NCBI RefSeq assembly: GCF_900101345.1
Contig: NZ_FMUX01000003.1
Location: 52,200-116,199 of the forward strand
Length of the DNA: 64,000 nucleotides
From: Desulfoluna spongiiphila
Lineage (GTDB): Bacteria > Desulfobacterota > Desulfobacteria > Desulfobacterales > Desulfolunaceae
Direction: 5' to 3'
The notes beneath the pieces are model-generated. The model had not been told where the DNA came from and did no database searches. It saw nothing but the letters and a program-made list of their open reading frames with translations. Shown here in pieces: positions 43,340 to 52,316 of the stretch; the first letter of the stretch is position 1, and every line of letters starts with the position of its first letter. The position numbers and the translations under genes are program-made.

Positions 43340-44677
43340 ATGAATTTTACTGTAGAAGACGTCAGCAGCGTCAAGAAGACCCTGCATATCGAAGTGCCGA
43401 ATGAAACCGTTGTCGGCGAACTGGATGCAGCATACAACCAGCTGAAAAAAACTGCCAAAGTCAAGGGCTTTCGCCCCGGCAAGGCCCCCCGTTCCGTTCT
43501 GGAGCGCATGTATAAGAATGATATCAGCGGCGACGTCGTCTCCAAACTGATCCAGTCCGCCCTCATGGAAGCGATCCGTGAAAAAGAGTACAACATCATC
43601 GGCCAGCCCGAGCTGGTGGAGGCTCCTGAGCTCGACCCCGCCGCCGACTTCAAATTCACGGCATCCGTTGAACTCCGCCCTGAACTCGGCGAGATCAACT
43701 TCAAAGAGATGAAGCTCACCAAGACCCTCTACAAGGCCACCGACGAAGAGGTTGAAGCCCAGCTCCAGATGCTTCGCCGAAACGGCGCCAAGCGTGAGCC
43801 CATCGAAGAGGCCCGTCCCGTAGCCGACGGCGACTACGCCGTGCTGACCTACGAAGGCTTCAAAGACGGCGAGTCCTTCGAAAACACCCCCCTCGTGGAA
43901 AACCAGCAGATGAAAGTCGGTGCTGCAGCCATGAGCAACCAGTTCGACGAGCAGCTCGTGGGCATGAACGCAGGGGACGAAAAAGAGTTCGAGATCACCT
44001 ACGCCGACTCCTACGTGAACTCCAACCTGGCGGGCAACACCCTCACCTTCAAGGTCAAGCTCAACCAGATCCTTGTCGAGGTGCTCCCCGAGCTCACCGA
44101 TGAGTTCGCCAAGACCATGGGGCCCTTCGACTCCATGGACGCCCTCAAAGAGGAGATCATCAAGAACCTCAGCGAAAATTACGAAAAAAGGATGGAGCAG
44201 GAGCTCAACGAGCAGGTCTTCTCCACCCTCATCGAGCGCCATGAGTTCGACGTGCCCGGCATCATGGTCGAGTACGAACTCGACGCCATCCTGGCCGAAG
44301 CCGAGCGTGCCTTCCAGATGAACGGCATGAACATCGAGCAGCTGGGCAAAAGCCGTGAAGAGCTTCGCGATCAGTACCGCGAACTGGCCGACAAGCAGGT
44401 GCGCCGTCACCTCCTTCTGGCCGCCATCGTCCAGCAGGAAGAGATGGAACTCTCCGACGAAGAGCTCGAAGCAGGATACGCCGACATGGCGGCCATGGTG
44501 GGCCAGCCCGTGGACGCCATCCACGCTTTTTACCAGGCCAACCCCGATAAAATCGAGGTTTTGAAGCTCACCCTGCTTGAAAAAAAGGCAGCGCGTCTTA
44601 TTATTGAAAGTAGCGACGTTGACGAAGTGGAACCAACGCTCGAAGACGCCGATGCCGCGGAAGCGGACGAAGCGTAA
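43340..44677 (+). CDS. tig: Trigger factor
   Basis: Ribosome-bound chaperone with peptidyl-prolyl isomerase activity, 445 aa. The N-terminal ribosome-binding signature is KVKGFRPGKAPRSVLE, where the family has G-F-R-x-G-K-x-P. The FKBP-type middle domain includes DGDYAVLTYEGFKDGE, and the C-terminal helical arm is acidic. ATG 43340 has GGAAAGGA 6 nt upstream and is preferred to the in-frame GTG 43325. clpP and clpX follow, the standard bacterial order. Confidence 0.96.
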   Translation: MNFTVEDVSSVKKTLHIEVPNETVVGELDAAYNQLKKTAKVKGFRPGKAPRSVLERMYKNDISGDVVSKLIQSALMEAIREKEYNIIGQPELVEAPELDPAADFKFTASVELRPELGEINFKEMKLTKTLYKATDEEVEAQLQMLRRNGAKREPIEEARPVADGDYAVLTYEGFKDGESFENTPLVENQQMKVGAAAMSNQFDEQLVGMNAGDEKEFEITYADSYVNSNLAGNTLTFKVKLNQILVEVLPELTDEFAKTMGPFDSMDALKEEIIKNLSENYEKRMEQELNEQVFSTLIERHEFDVPGIMVEYELDAILAEAERAFQMNGMNIEQLGKSREELRDQYRELADKQVRRHLLLAAIVQQEEMELSDEELEAGYADMAAMVGQPVDAIHAFYQANPDKIEVLKLTLLEKKAARLIIESSDVDEVEPTLEDADAAEADEA

Positions 44678-44693
44678 CGCCGAATTAAAACCA

Positions 44694-44718
44694 AAGGCTG
44701 CCCCTGGCGGGCAGCCTT
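44694..44718 (+). promoter_or_regulatory. Intercistronic hairpin between tig and clpP
   Basis: AAGGCTGCCC-CTGGC-GGGCAGCCTT, a perfect 10-bp stem directly before the clpP ribosome site, without a T-run. Likely an RNA processing or stability element, or a weak attenuator. Confidence 0.55.
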
Positions 44719-44737
44719 CACCAAGGAGGAGACACTC

Positions 44738-45352
44738 GTGCCACTTATCCCCATGGTAGTTGAGCAGACAAGCAGAGGTGAAAGGTCGTACGACATCTAT
44801 TCACGACTTCTCAAAGACCGGATCGTTATCTTAGGCACCGCCATCAACGATGAAGTCGCCAACCTGCTGGTGGCGCAGCTACTCTTCCTGGAGTCGGAAG
44901 ATCCTGACAAGGACATCAACCTGTACATCAACTCCCCGGGGGGTTCCGTAACAGCCGGTATGGCTATTTACGATACCATGCAATACATCAAACCGGAGGT
45001 TGCTACCGTCTGTATCGGACAGGCCGCCAGCATGGGAGCCCTGCTCCTGTGTGCAGGGGCCGAGAAAAAACGATACAGCCTTCCCAACTCCCGTATCATG
45101 ATTCACCAGCCATTGGGTGGGGCCCAGGGCCAGGCGGCGGATATCGAAATCCACGCCCGGGAGATTCTTCGCATGCGCGAAGAGCTCAACAACATTCTGG
45201 TTACCCACACAGGGCAGCCTTACGACAAAGTCCAGGCGGATACCGACAGGGATTTCTTCATGTCCGGCCTGGAAGCCAAGGAGTACGGCCTCATCGATCA
45301 TGTCGTCAAGAACAGGGAAGATCTGGCGAACCTTGTAAAATCGGAGGAGTAA
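44738..45352 (+). CDS. clpP: ATP-dependent Clp protease proteolytic subunit
   Basis: 204 aa serine protease that forms the tetradecameric Clp chamber. Catalytic triad: Ser98 in GQAASMGA, His123 in MIHQP, Asp172 in TDRDFFM. The start is GTG at 44738 with a strong AAGGAGGAG site. It partners with ClpX encoded 3 bp after its stop codon. Confidence 0.97.
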   Translation: MPLIPMVVEQTSRGERSYDIYSRLLKDRIVILGTAINDEVANLLVAQLLFLESEDPDKDINLYINSPGGSVTAGMAIYDTMQYIKPEVATVCIGQAASMGALLLCAGAEKKRYSLPNSRIMIHQPLGGAQGQAADIEIHAREILRMREELNNILVTHTGQPYDKVQADTDRDFFMSGLEAKEYGLIDHVVKNREDLANLVKSEE

Positions 45353-45355
45353 TCC

Positions 45356-46600
45356 ATGACAAAACAGTCGGACGGAAATGATAAGCTTTTCTGCTCGTTC
45401 TGCGGCAAAAACCAGAAGGAAGTCAAGAAGCTCATCGCCGGTCCCGCAGTGTATATCTGCGACGAATGCATCCAGCTCTGCAGCGAGATCATTGAGGATG
45501 AAGGCATCAAGGAGCCCCAGAGCCCCGAAGTGCTGCTGACCCCCAAGGAGATCAAAGAGCGCCTCGATGAGTATGTCATCGAGCAGGATCGGGCCAAGAA
45601 GGTCCTCTCCGTAGCCGTCCGGAACCACTACAAGCGGCTGGATTCGGCCATGAGCTCATCGGACGTGGAGCTCCAGAAGAGTAACATCCTTCTGATCGGG
45701 CCCACCGGTTCAGGAAAAACCCTTCTGGCTCAGACCCTGGCGCGCTTTCTTGATGTGCCCTTCACCATCGCCGACGCCACCAGCCTCACCGAGGCCGGCT
45801 ACGTGGGCGAAGACGTGGAGAACATCATCCTCTCCCTGCTCCAGAACGCGGATTACGACGTGGAACGGGCCGAACGCGGCATTGTCTACATCGACGAAAT
45901 CGATAAGATCGCCCAGCGTTCCGACAACCCCTCCATTACCCGGGATGTCTCCGGGGAAGGGGTGCAGCAGGCCCTCCTCAAGATCATTGAGGGAACCACG
46001 GCCAGCGTCCCCCCCAAGGGAGGGCGGAAGCACCCGCAGCAGGACTTTGTCAAGATCAACACCAACAACATCCTGTTCATCTGCGGCGGCACCTTTACCG
46101 GCCTGGAGAAACTGGTCCAGAGGCGTACCGGCGAAAAAGCGCTGGGCTTTGGCGCCACGGTAACCAGCCGGACCGACAAGAGCCTGGGTGAACTCCTGAC
46201 CATGGTTCGACCGGAAGACCTCATCAAATTCGGGCTTATTCCTGAATTTCTCGGGCGCCTTCCCGTGATCGCCACCTTGAACGAGCTGGGCGAAGACTCA
46301 CTGATCAAGATTCTCACGGAACCCAAAAACGCACTGGTCAAGCAGTTCCAGAAGCTGTTCGAGTTCGAGGACGTGAAGCTGCGATTCACCGATGATGCGG
46401 TGAAAGCCATCGCCCACGAAGCGGTGGAGCGCAAATCCGGTGCCCGCGGGCTTCGGGCCATCCTCGAGCGCTCCATGCTTGACATCATGTACGAAATTCC
46501 TTCCATGGAAAACATCAGCGAGTGCGTGATCAATGAAGATGTGATCCTCGAAAAAGAGGACCCCATCATTCTCTACGAAACACCGCAGCAGCAGGCCTAA
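45356..46600 (+). CDS. clpX: ATP-dependent Clp protease ATP-binding subunit ClpX
   Basis: 414 aa AAA+ unfoldase that feeds ClpP. An N-terminal zinc-binding domain has Cys13, Cys16, Cys35 and Cys38. Walker A GPTGSGKT is near residue 116, Walker [11 protein letters not shown] follows, and the pore loop region reads AGYVGEDV. The ClpP-contact loop is the expected IGF-type segment, here read as ALGFGA near 'GEKALGFGA'. Starts 3 bp after clpP. Confidence 0.97.
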   Translation: MTKQSDGNDKLFCSFCGKNQKEVKKLIAGPAVYICDECIQLCSEIIEDEGIKEPQSPEVLLTPKEIKERLDEYVIEQDRAKKVLSVAVRNHYKRLDSAMSSSDVELQKSNILLIGPTGSGKTLLAQTLARFLDVPFTIADATSLTEAGYVGEDVENIILSLLQNADYDVERAERGIVYIDEIDKIAQRSDNPSITRDVSGEGVQQALLKIIEGTTASVPPKGGRKHPQQDFVKINTNNILFICGGTFTGLEKLVQRRTGEKALGFGATVTSRTDKSLGELLTMVRPEDLIKFGLIPEFLGRLPVIATLNELGEDSLIKILTEPKNALVKQFQKLFEFEDVKLRFTDDAVKAIAHEAVERKSGARGLRAILERSMLDIMYEIPSMENISECVINEDVILEKEDPIILYETPQQQA

Positions 46601-46710
46601 GGGACACGGAAACACACCACGGCGAAACCTGACGCGCCGGACCGGCAAAAAACAGTTTCCCGTGCGTGCTCGTTCCCCCAGCCCCTTCGGCCGGCGCAAT
46701 CCGGTTGACA

Positions 46711-46741
46711 GCCCTTCCGCACCCCCGCGGTGCGGAAGGGC
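46711..46741 (+). promoter_or_regulatory. 13-bp perfect hairpin between clpX and lon
   Basis: GCCCTTCCGCACC-CCCGC-GGTGCGGAAGGGC lies 110 bp after clpX. No T-run follows, so it is not a standard terminator; it may still reduce read-through or protect RNA ends. Confidence 0.55.
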
Positions 46742-46849
46742 CCCGGTTTGATCGGCGATCTCCCTGTCGGACCATCCCCGAATGCCCTTCAGGCCGCTGA
46801 CCCTTCCTCCTCGACCAATACCTTATCAGATGATGGTGAAGAAGCTCCG

Positions 46850-49240
46850 ATGATCAATATACCGAAGATATTTAAAAACGACGATTCCAGTTCCAGCCGT
46901 GTGACGCTTCCGATTCTTCCCCTGCGGGACATCGTGGTTTTCCCCGGAATGGTGGTCCCCCTTTTTGTGGGGCGGACCAAATCCGTCAACGCACTGGCTG
47001 AGGCCATGGGAAAAAACAAAACCATTTTCCTGTCGACCCAGCTCATCGCCGGGGTGGACAACCCCGAAGAGCAGGATATCAGCAGTGTCGGAACCGTGGG
47101 CACCATCCTTCAGCTTCTCAAACTGCCCGACGGCACCGTCAAGGCCCTGGTGGAGGGCAAAGCCCGAGGCCGCATCGTCTCTTTTATCCCCGGTGAAGAA
47201 TTTCTCTCGGTGGATGCCGAGCCCATGCCCGAAAACCCGGTGACGGAAGCCGAAGGCGAAGCCCTGTCCCGGGCCGTCATCGACGCCTTTGAAGAGTACA
47301 CCAAACTCAACAAGAGCATCTCCAAAGAGCTCATCGGAAAAGTCGCCGCCATCGAGGACTCCGGAAAACTCGCCGACACCGTCGCCTCCCACCTCCCCTT
47401 CAAGGTCGCCGACAAGCAGACCCTTCTGGAAGCAGTGGACATCAGCAAGCGCATGGACATCCTTCTGGGCCTCATCAAGCGGGAAGGTGAAATCTTCGAG
47501 ATGGGTCAGAAAATTCGCGGCCGGGTCAAAAACCAGATCGAGCAGACCCAGAAAAACTACTACCTCACCGAGCAGATGCGGGCCATCAAAAAAGAGATGG
47601 GCGCCGACGACAGCGCCGATGACGAGCTCCAGGAGCTCGAACAGCGCATCAAGGGCAAGCGCCTCTCCAAAGAGGCGGCCTTCAAGGTGAAGCAGGAGTT
47701 CAAAAAGCTGAAGCTGATGTCGCCCATGAGCGCCGAGGCCAGCGTGGTACGAAACTACATCGACTGGATGCTCGACCTGCCCTGGTACAACCGGAGCAAA
47801 ACCAAAAGCGACTTAAACGACGCCGAAGCCATCCTCAACAAGGACCATTTCGGCCTGGAAAAGCCCAAGGAGCGCATCCTGGAGTACCTGGCCGTGCAAT
47901 CCCTGGTCAACAAGGTGCGGGGCCCCATCCTCTGCCTGGTGGGCCCTCCCGGGGTGGGTAAGACCTCACTGGCGCGTTCCGTGGCCCGGGCCACGGGTCG
48001 GCGTTTTATCCGCATCTCCTTAGGGGGCGTGCGCGATGAAGCGGAAATCCGCGGGCACCGCCGCACCTACGTGGGGGCCATGCCCGGCAAAATCATCCAG
48101 AACCTGAAAAAAGCCGGCGTCAACAACCCCGTGTTCTGCCTCGACGAGGTGGACAAGATGAGCACGGACTTCAGGGGAGATCCCTCGTCGGCCCTTCTGG
48201 AGGTGCTGGATCCCGAACAGAACAACACCTTCAACGACCACTTCCTTGATGTGGATTACGACCTGTCGGACATCCTTTTCATCACCACGGCCAACACCCT
48301 GTCCGACATCCCCCTGCCCCTCCAGGACAGGATGGAGGTGATCCGCATCCCCGGCTACACCGAGCATGAAAAGTACATGATCGCCAAGGACCACCTCATC
48401 CCCAAGCAGACCAAGATGAACGGCCTGAAGATTGATGAGATCGAGTTTACCCGCCAGGCGGTCTTTGACATCATCCGCAACTACACCCGGGAAGCCGGCG
48501 TCCGTAACCTGGAACGGGAGATCTCCGGCGTGTGCAGGAAAAGCGCCCTGGAGGTGGTTAAGAAAAAGGCCAAAAAGCCGGTGAAGATCGTCCCGAAAAA
48601 GGTGGAAAAACACCTCGGCCCCATTCGGTTCCGATACGGCCAGGGAGAAGAGAAGGACCAGATCGGCATCGTCACAGGCCTGGCCTGGACCCAGGTGGGG
48701 GGCGAGCTGCTCTGCATCGAGACAGCCCTGATGCCCGGCAAGGGACAACTCACCGTCACCGGCAAGCTCGGGGATGTCATGAAAGAGTCGGCCCGGGCCG
48801 CCGTCAGCTACGTGCGATCGAAATCCGCCGCCTTAAAGCTCGACGACGACTTCTACAGCAAGGTGGACATTCACATCCACGTGCCTGAAGGCGCCATCCC
48901 CAAAGACGGCCCTTCTGCAGGCATCACCATGTGCACGGCCCTTGTCTCCGCCTTTACCAAATACCCGGTGGACAAAGAGGTGGCCATGACAGGCGAAATC
49001 ACCCTCAGGGGCCGGGTCCTGCCCATCGGCGGCCTGAAGGAGAAGATCCTTGCGGCCCACCGGGGCGGCCTGAAAAAGGTGATCATCCCCAAAGAGAACG
49101 AAAAGGATCTGGAAGAGATTCCGGCCTCCATTCTCAAGCAAATGAAGGTGGTCCCGGCCGACCATCTGGATGAGGTGTTAAATGAAGCCCTTATCACGCC
49201 CGAGGGAACCAGCCTCTTCACCAGCCCCAATCCGTGTTGA
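46850..49240 (+). CDS. lon: ATP-dependent protease Lon
   Basis: 796 aa from ATG 46850 (the longer frame from GTG 46730 adds residues that overlap the hairpin). N-terminal substrate-binding LON domain starts at LPILPLRDIVVFPGMVVPLF. The AAA module has Walker A GPPGVGKT (about 365-372) and Walker B CLDEVDKM. The C-terminal protease domain has Ser689 in KDGPSAGITM and Lys732 in GGLKEK, the Ser-Lys dyad. It degrades misfolded and regulatory proteins in the cytosol. It follows clpX after a 250-bp gap, probably with its own promoter. Confidence 0.96.
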   Translation: MINIPKIFKNDDSSSSRVTLPILPLRDIVVFPGMVVPLFVGRTKSVNALAEAMGKNKTIFLSTQLIAGVDNPEEQDISSVGTVGTILQLLKLPDGTVKALVEGKARGRIVSFIPGEEFLSVDAEPMPENPVTEAEGEALSRAVIDAFEEYTKLNKSISKELIGKVAAIEDSGKLADTVASHLPFKVADKQTLLEAVDISKRMDILLGLIKREGEIFEMGQKIRGRVKNQIEQTQKNYYLTEQMRAIKKEMGADDSADDELQELEQRIKGKRLSKEAAFKVKQEFKKLKLMSPMSAEASVVRNYIDWMLDLPWYNRSKTKSDLNDAEAILNKDHFGLEKPKERILEYLAVQSLVNKVRGPILCLVGPPGVGKTSLARSVARATGRRFIRISLGGVRDEAEIRGHRRTYVGAMPGKIIQNLKKAGVNNPVFCLDEVDKMSTDFRGDPSSALLEVLDPEQNNTFNDHFLDVDYDLSDILFITTANTLSDIPLPLQDRMEVIRIPGYTEHEKYMIAKDHLIPKQTKMNGLKIDEIEFTRQAVFDIIRNYTREAGVRNLEREISGVCRKSALEVVKKKAKKPVKIVPKKVEKHLGPIRFRYGQGEEKDQIGIVTGLAWTQVGGELLCIETALMPGKGQLTVTGKLGDVMKESARAAVSYVRSKSAALKLDDDFYSKVDIHIHVPEGAIPKDGPSAGITMCTALVSAFTKYPVDKEVAMTGEITLRGRVLPIGGLKEKILAAHRGGLKKVIIPKENEKDLEEIPASILKQMKVVPADHLDEVLNEALITPEGTSLFTSPNPC

Positions 49241-49260
49241 GGCCCCATAAAAAAAAATAA

Positions 49261-49296
49261 CATCGGGTCACTTTATTCCCTTGACGTGACCCGATG
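49261..49296. terminator. Hairpin after lon
   Basis: CATCGGGTCAC pairs perfectly with GTGACCCGATG around a 14-nt loop. A run of A precedes it, which gives a T-run on the minus strand; on the plus strand only ATTATT follows. It probably still ends lon transcripts. Confidence 0.6.
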
Positions 49297-49346
49297 ATTA
49301 TTGCTAAAAAGGCTTCGTTCCTGAGGGCGAAAGCCTTCACGGCAAC

Positions 49347-49422
49347 GGGCGATTAACTCAGTTGGTAGAGTGCGACCCTTACAAGGTTGAAGTCGCAGGT
49401 TCGAACCCTGCATCGCCCACCA
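49347..49422 (+). tRNA. tRNA-Val (anticodon TAC)
   Basis: 76 nt with encoded CCA. Acceptor stem GGGCGAT pairs with ATCGCCC. The anticodon loop CTTACAA gives TAC, flanked by GCGACC/GGTTG(A)-type stem bases, and the T-arm has GGTTCGAACC. Confidence 0.95.
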
Positions 49423-49427
49423 CATGC

Positions 49428-49505
49428 GGGGGTGTAGTTCAGTTTGGTTAGAACGCCAGCCTGTCACGCTGGAGGCCGCGAGTTCGAGTCTCGTCACTCC
49501 CGCCA
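49428..49505 (+). tRNA. tRNA-Asp (anticodon GTC)
   Basis: 78 nt with encoded CCA. Acceptor stem GGGGGTG pairs with CACTCCC (one G-T). The anticodon arm CAGCC-TGTCACG-CTGG gives GTC; the T-arm has AGTTCGAGTCT. It follows tRNA-Val after 5 bp, in the same transcript. Confidence 0.95.
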
Positions 49506-49518
49506 CAAAAAAAAGAAC

Positions 49519-49551
49519 AAGGGTTCCTTGCAAAGGGAGCCCTTTTTTTAT
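49519..49551 (+). terminator. Terminator of the tRNA-Val/tRNA-Asp transcript
   Basis: AAGGGTTCC pairs with GGAGCCCTT (one G-T) and is followed by seven T. It lies 13 bp after tRNA-Asp. Confidence 0.85.
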
Positions 49552-49574
49552 GCCCGAAAATTGGAAAGACCAAT

Positions 49575-49610
49575 AAAAAAGGCCCCGGAGCCGCTGCCCC
49601 GGAGCCTTTT
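49575..49610 (-). terminator. Terminator of rsmA (possibly bidirectional)
   Basis: AAGGCCCCGG and CCGGAGCCTT pair with one mismatch; the minus strand has a run of six T after the stem and the plus strand has TTTT. It lies 17 bp after the rsmA stop. Confidence 0.78.
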
Positions 49611-49626
49611 GAGTTTAAAAGCCCAC

Positions 49627-50496
49627 CTACCCTTCAGAACCGGAAGACGCCGCCAGGAACCCGGCCAGCTCATTGGCCAGCCTGACGAACTCTTCCACCG
49701 TCAGGGACTCGGCCCGACGATTCACCGCAATCTCCGCCCCGTTTAACACCTCCTCGGCCTGCACAGGAGACAAGGGGAGCTCGCTGTTGGAGAGGGCGTT
49801 GCGAAGGTTCTTGCGACGCTTGCCGAAGGCCGCCTTGATCACGGCAAACAACAGCGCTTCGTCGGTGGCCACATGGGGCGGGTCCGTAAGAAAGGTCACC
49901 TCGATCACCTCGGAGTCCACCTTGGGCCGCGGAAAAAACTTGGAGGCGTCCACCCTCACCAGGGTCCGAATCGTGGCGCAATACCCCAGCATGGCCGCCA
50001 TACGGCCAAAGTTCCGGGTCCCCTCGGGGGCCGTGATGCGCTCGGCCAGCTCTTTTTGAAACATAAACAGAGCCTTTTTGACCCAGCGACGCTCCCGAAT
50101 CATCTGCACAAGAATCTGCGACGAAATATTGTACGGCAGGTTCCCCGCCACAATAATGGGACCCCCATGGGCCTCGGCGATCTCCGTCAGGCTGACGTTG
50201 AGGATATCTTCATTTAATATCTCCACGTTGTCGGTGCCCGAGGCAAGCAGCTCGGATCTGAGAACGGGAAGGATCTGGCTGTCCTTTTCGATGGCGCACA
50301 CACGGGCAGCCCGCCTGGCAAGGGGAACGGTCAGCGCCCCAAGGCCCGGTCCGATCTCCACCACCAGGTCCTCGGCAGAAATTCCCGCGCGCTCGGCAAT
50401 GAGCTCCGGAACCGAGGGGTCGTTCAAAAAATTCTGCCCAAACTTTTTTTTCGCATGCATATCCCACGCAGCCAGGGTAATTCTAGGCGATGTCAT
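49627..50496 (-). CDS. rsmA: 16S rRNA (A1518/A1519-N6) dimethyltransferase
   Basis: KsgA-type SAM-dependent rRNA methyltransferase, 289 aa. Family hallmarks: KKKFGQNFLNDPSV at the N-terminus, SAM motif VVEIGPGLGALTVPLAR, and motif IV NLPYNISSQIL with the NLPY catalytic sequence. GAGGAG precedes two adjacent ATGs (50499 and 50496); 50496 gives better spacing. It overlaps the end of the DUF2062 gene by about 14 bp, indicating coupling. Confidence 0.94.
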   Translation of the reverse strand: MTSPRITLAAWDMHAKKKFGQNFLNDPSVPELIAERAGISAEDLVVEIGPGLGALTVPLARRAARVCAIEKDSQILPVLRSELLASGTDNVEILNEDILNVSLTEIAEAHGGPIIVAGNLPYNISSQILVQMIRERRWVKKALFMFQKELAERITAPEGTRNFGRMAAMLGYCATIRTLVRVDASKFFPRPKVDSEVIEVTFLTDPPHVATDEALLFAVIKAAFGKRRKNLRNALSNSELPLSPVQAEEVLNGAEIAVNRRAESLTVEEFVRLANELAGFLAASSGSEG

Positions 50497-51100
50497 CATC
50501 ACTCTCCTCGCCGCATTGGCGATTTACATCATTCTTGTATCTTGATTTACTGATCACTTTTACACCTGTATAAGTACCCGCAACCAACTTTCGCGTCAGA
50601 AAATAGGTCGCGATGGTAGGAATCACAGCCAGCACCACACTGCCGGCGAGCATCATGCACGCCACCCCGAGGTGGTGAGACAAAAACCCCCTGATCAGCG
50701 CCAGTTTTTCAGCCAGGGGAATCGTACTCTCCATCATACGAATCATCAGGTCGATATCCGGGCCACCCCCACGGTTCCCGCCGAATAGCCCCACCCCAAC
50801 CTTATAGCCGCTGTAATAAAACAAGGGAATAGTCAAGGGATTGGCAATCCAGACGCCGATTGCTGCCGCCGGCTTGCTGCCGCGAAGGGCAAAAGCCAAA
50901 AGGATTGCTAAAGCCGTATGAAAAGGAATGGTGGGAGTTACCCCGACAAACACGCCGATAGCCATCCCCATGGCAATGTAGTGAGGATTCCCCTGCAACC
51001 TCTTAATTTTTTCTAAAAGAGAACAAAAGTGTTTTTTTATTTTGTTCCAATATGTTATATTCTCATTAGACATCGAGGATTTCTGTCCGGTCTGATTCAT
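50483..51100 (-). CDS. DUF2062 membrane protein
   Basis: 205 aa. DUF2062 landmarks: GNPHYIAMGMAIGVFVGVTPTIPFHT (split by eye into two blocks), IGVWIANPLTIPLFYYSGY and a late hydrophobic helix near SVVLAVIPTIATYFLT. Three to four membrane segments. Function unknown in the family. The start is uncertain (ATG 51100, or ATG 51073); its first residues are AT-rich. Upstream of and overlapping rsmA on the same strand. Confidence 0.82.
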   Translation of the reverse strand: MNQTGQKSSMSNENITYWNKIKKHFCSLLEKIKRLQGNPHYIAMGMAIGVFVGVTPTIPFHTALAILLAFALRGSKPAAAIGVWIANPLTIPLFYYSGYKVGVGLFGGNRGGGPDIDLMIRMMESTIPLAEKLALIRGFLSHHLGVACMMLAGSVVLAVIPTIATYFLTRKLVAGTYTGVKVISKSRYKNDVNRQCGEESDDDIA

Positions 51101-51649
51101 ACTTCTCAAATCCCTAAAAAAGCAAAGCCTTAGAAAACAACGTCACATAAACAAAAAACTGCAACTACGACCTAATTTTTTTCCCGTGGGGTCGTTTTCG
51201 TTACAGTGCCTGTCGCAGGGTATGGAAAGGGCTGAAACGGCACCAAAATTTTCATGGTCCGCCTCACCAATCCATTTTATTTTCGGCGATTTGAAAATAC
51301 CATGAAAAGCTCACCCTTTCAACACGATTTGTGCTTTTTCCGCCGTGGCGTCCCCCCGTTTTCATGATTTTTACTAAAAGGTTCTTTTTTTCCTTTGAAG
51401 ATTGCTTGACTCTCATAAACAATTAAGTTATCTAACGGGTAATCCTTATCTAGAGGATGTCTCTTGATCGATTTCTGTTTTGCCTACAAGCATAAACCAT
51501 GTTTGTCATGGAGCTCCTAAGCGTGCGTGCTGACGAGAGGGGGGAAATGCGCGTGCAGGGGTGTGCGGGTCGGTCGTGTTTACATAAGGCATCCTTCTGG
51601 TTACACATAAACGTAAATAAAAAGAAACAAAACAGTACAAGGAGGACAT
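51101..51649. other. 549-bp divergent gap with promoter and long leader for the winged-helix gene
   Basis: AT-rich, GC below the window norm. Plus-strand promoter at 51406-51434. The leader between the promoter and the gene is about 210 nt and has no recognisable riboswitch; it contains a purine-rich GAGAGGGGGGAAATG block. The 51110-51290 part shows no feature. Confidence 0.5.
51406..51434 (+). promoter_or_regulatory. Sigma-70-like promoter for the winged-helix gene
   Basis: TTGACT (51406-51411), 17-bp spacer, TATCTA (51429-51434). Both boxes are close to consensus and the spacing is ideal, which fits strong expression. Confidence 0.6.
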
Positions 51650-52081
51650 ATGTCTGCAGAAACCCCCAATCCCATTCAGGAAGAACAAACCCACGAAGCA
51701 CCCGCCAGCCGTCGTCGCGTACGCACAAAGCCGGTAAGCATTGACTCTCTTTTCAAGACCATCATCAAAAGCTACGATATCCCGTCTCGCCAGGACATCG
51801 AAAAGCTTTCTGCTCAGATTGACCGCCTTGAAAAGCTGATTCGCCAGACCTCCGGCCGCGGCTATGTGGCCAGCGCTGGTAAAGAAAAGGGTGATCGCTC
51901 TGAAATGACTGCATCCGGTACAGTTCTCAAGGTCATCAAGAGCTCCCGCAATGGTGCCGATTTCGCTAAAATTCAGGCAAAAACCGGTTTTGAAGACAAG
52001 AAGCTTCGCAACATCATTTTCCGTCTGAACAAAATCGGCCGAATCAAGCGCAAAACCCGTGGTGTGTATATCGCCGCCTAA
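51650..52081 (+). CDS. Small coiled-coil/winged-helix DNA-binding-like protein
   Basis: 143 aa. A basic N-terminal tail (RRRVRTKP) is followed by a helical stretch with IPSRQDIEKLSAQIDRLEKL, a likely coiled coil (about residues 45-70). Residues 88-143 fit a winged-helix fold: TVLKVIKSS, FAKIQAKTGFEDKKLRNII as helix-turn-helix, then RIKRKTRGVYIA as wing. The ribosome site AAGGAGGA is near-perfect and arginine codons are mostly CGT/CGC, as in the trigger factor gene, so expression is probably high. It may be an abundant DNA-binding or nucleoid protein. No paralogue is visible in the window. Confidence 0.75.
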   Translation: MSAETPNPIQEEQTHEAPASRRRVRTKPVSIDSLFKTIIKSYDIPSRQDIEKLSAQIDRLEKLIRQTSGRGYVASAGKEKGDRSEMTASGTVLKVIKSSRNGADFAKIQAKTGFEDKKLRNIIFRLNKIGRIKRKTRGVYIAA

Positions 52082-52088
52082 AGAGCCG

Positions 52089-52153
52089 GAAGCTTCATAC
52101 CGGGCACCGACCCTCTGACGTCCTTCTTCCAAGTGACGCCCGGTACATGCTTC
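52089..52153 (+). ncRNA. Hairpin directly after the winged-helix gene
   Basis: GAAGC...ACCGGGC (52089-52105) pairs with GCCCGGT...GCTTC (52138-52153), two helices of 7 and 5 bp separated by an imperfect part, 8 nt after the stop codon. No T-run follows. It may be a 3' end structure or the first domain of a larger RNA. Confidence 0.4.
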
Positions 52154-52316
52154 AGGGACATGGAAACGACTCCGTGCACACCGGCATGATTGCCCGCACA
52201 GGTCAACCACCCGATGCCATGCAATACGGCCGGGTCGACCACCGTGTGCGTCCGTACGATGCCGTTGCTTTCCGGGTCCCGCACCCATTTCATTTGCTCT
52301 TGCCCGATTCAGGATC

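Noticed and set aside
46705..46733. TTGACA before lon as a promoter
   Set aside because: No -10 box at usual spacing; the following bases form the 13-bp hairpin.
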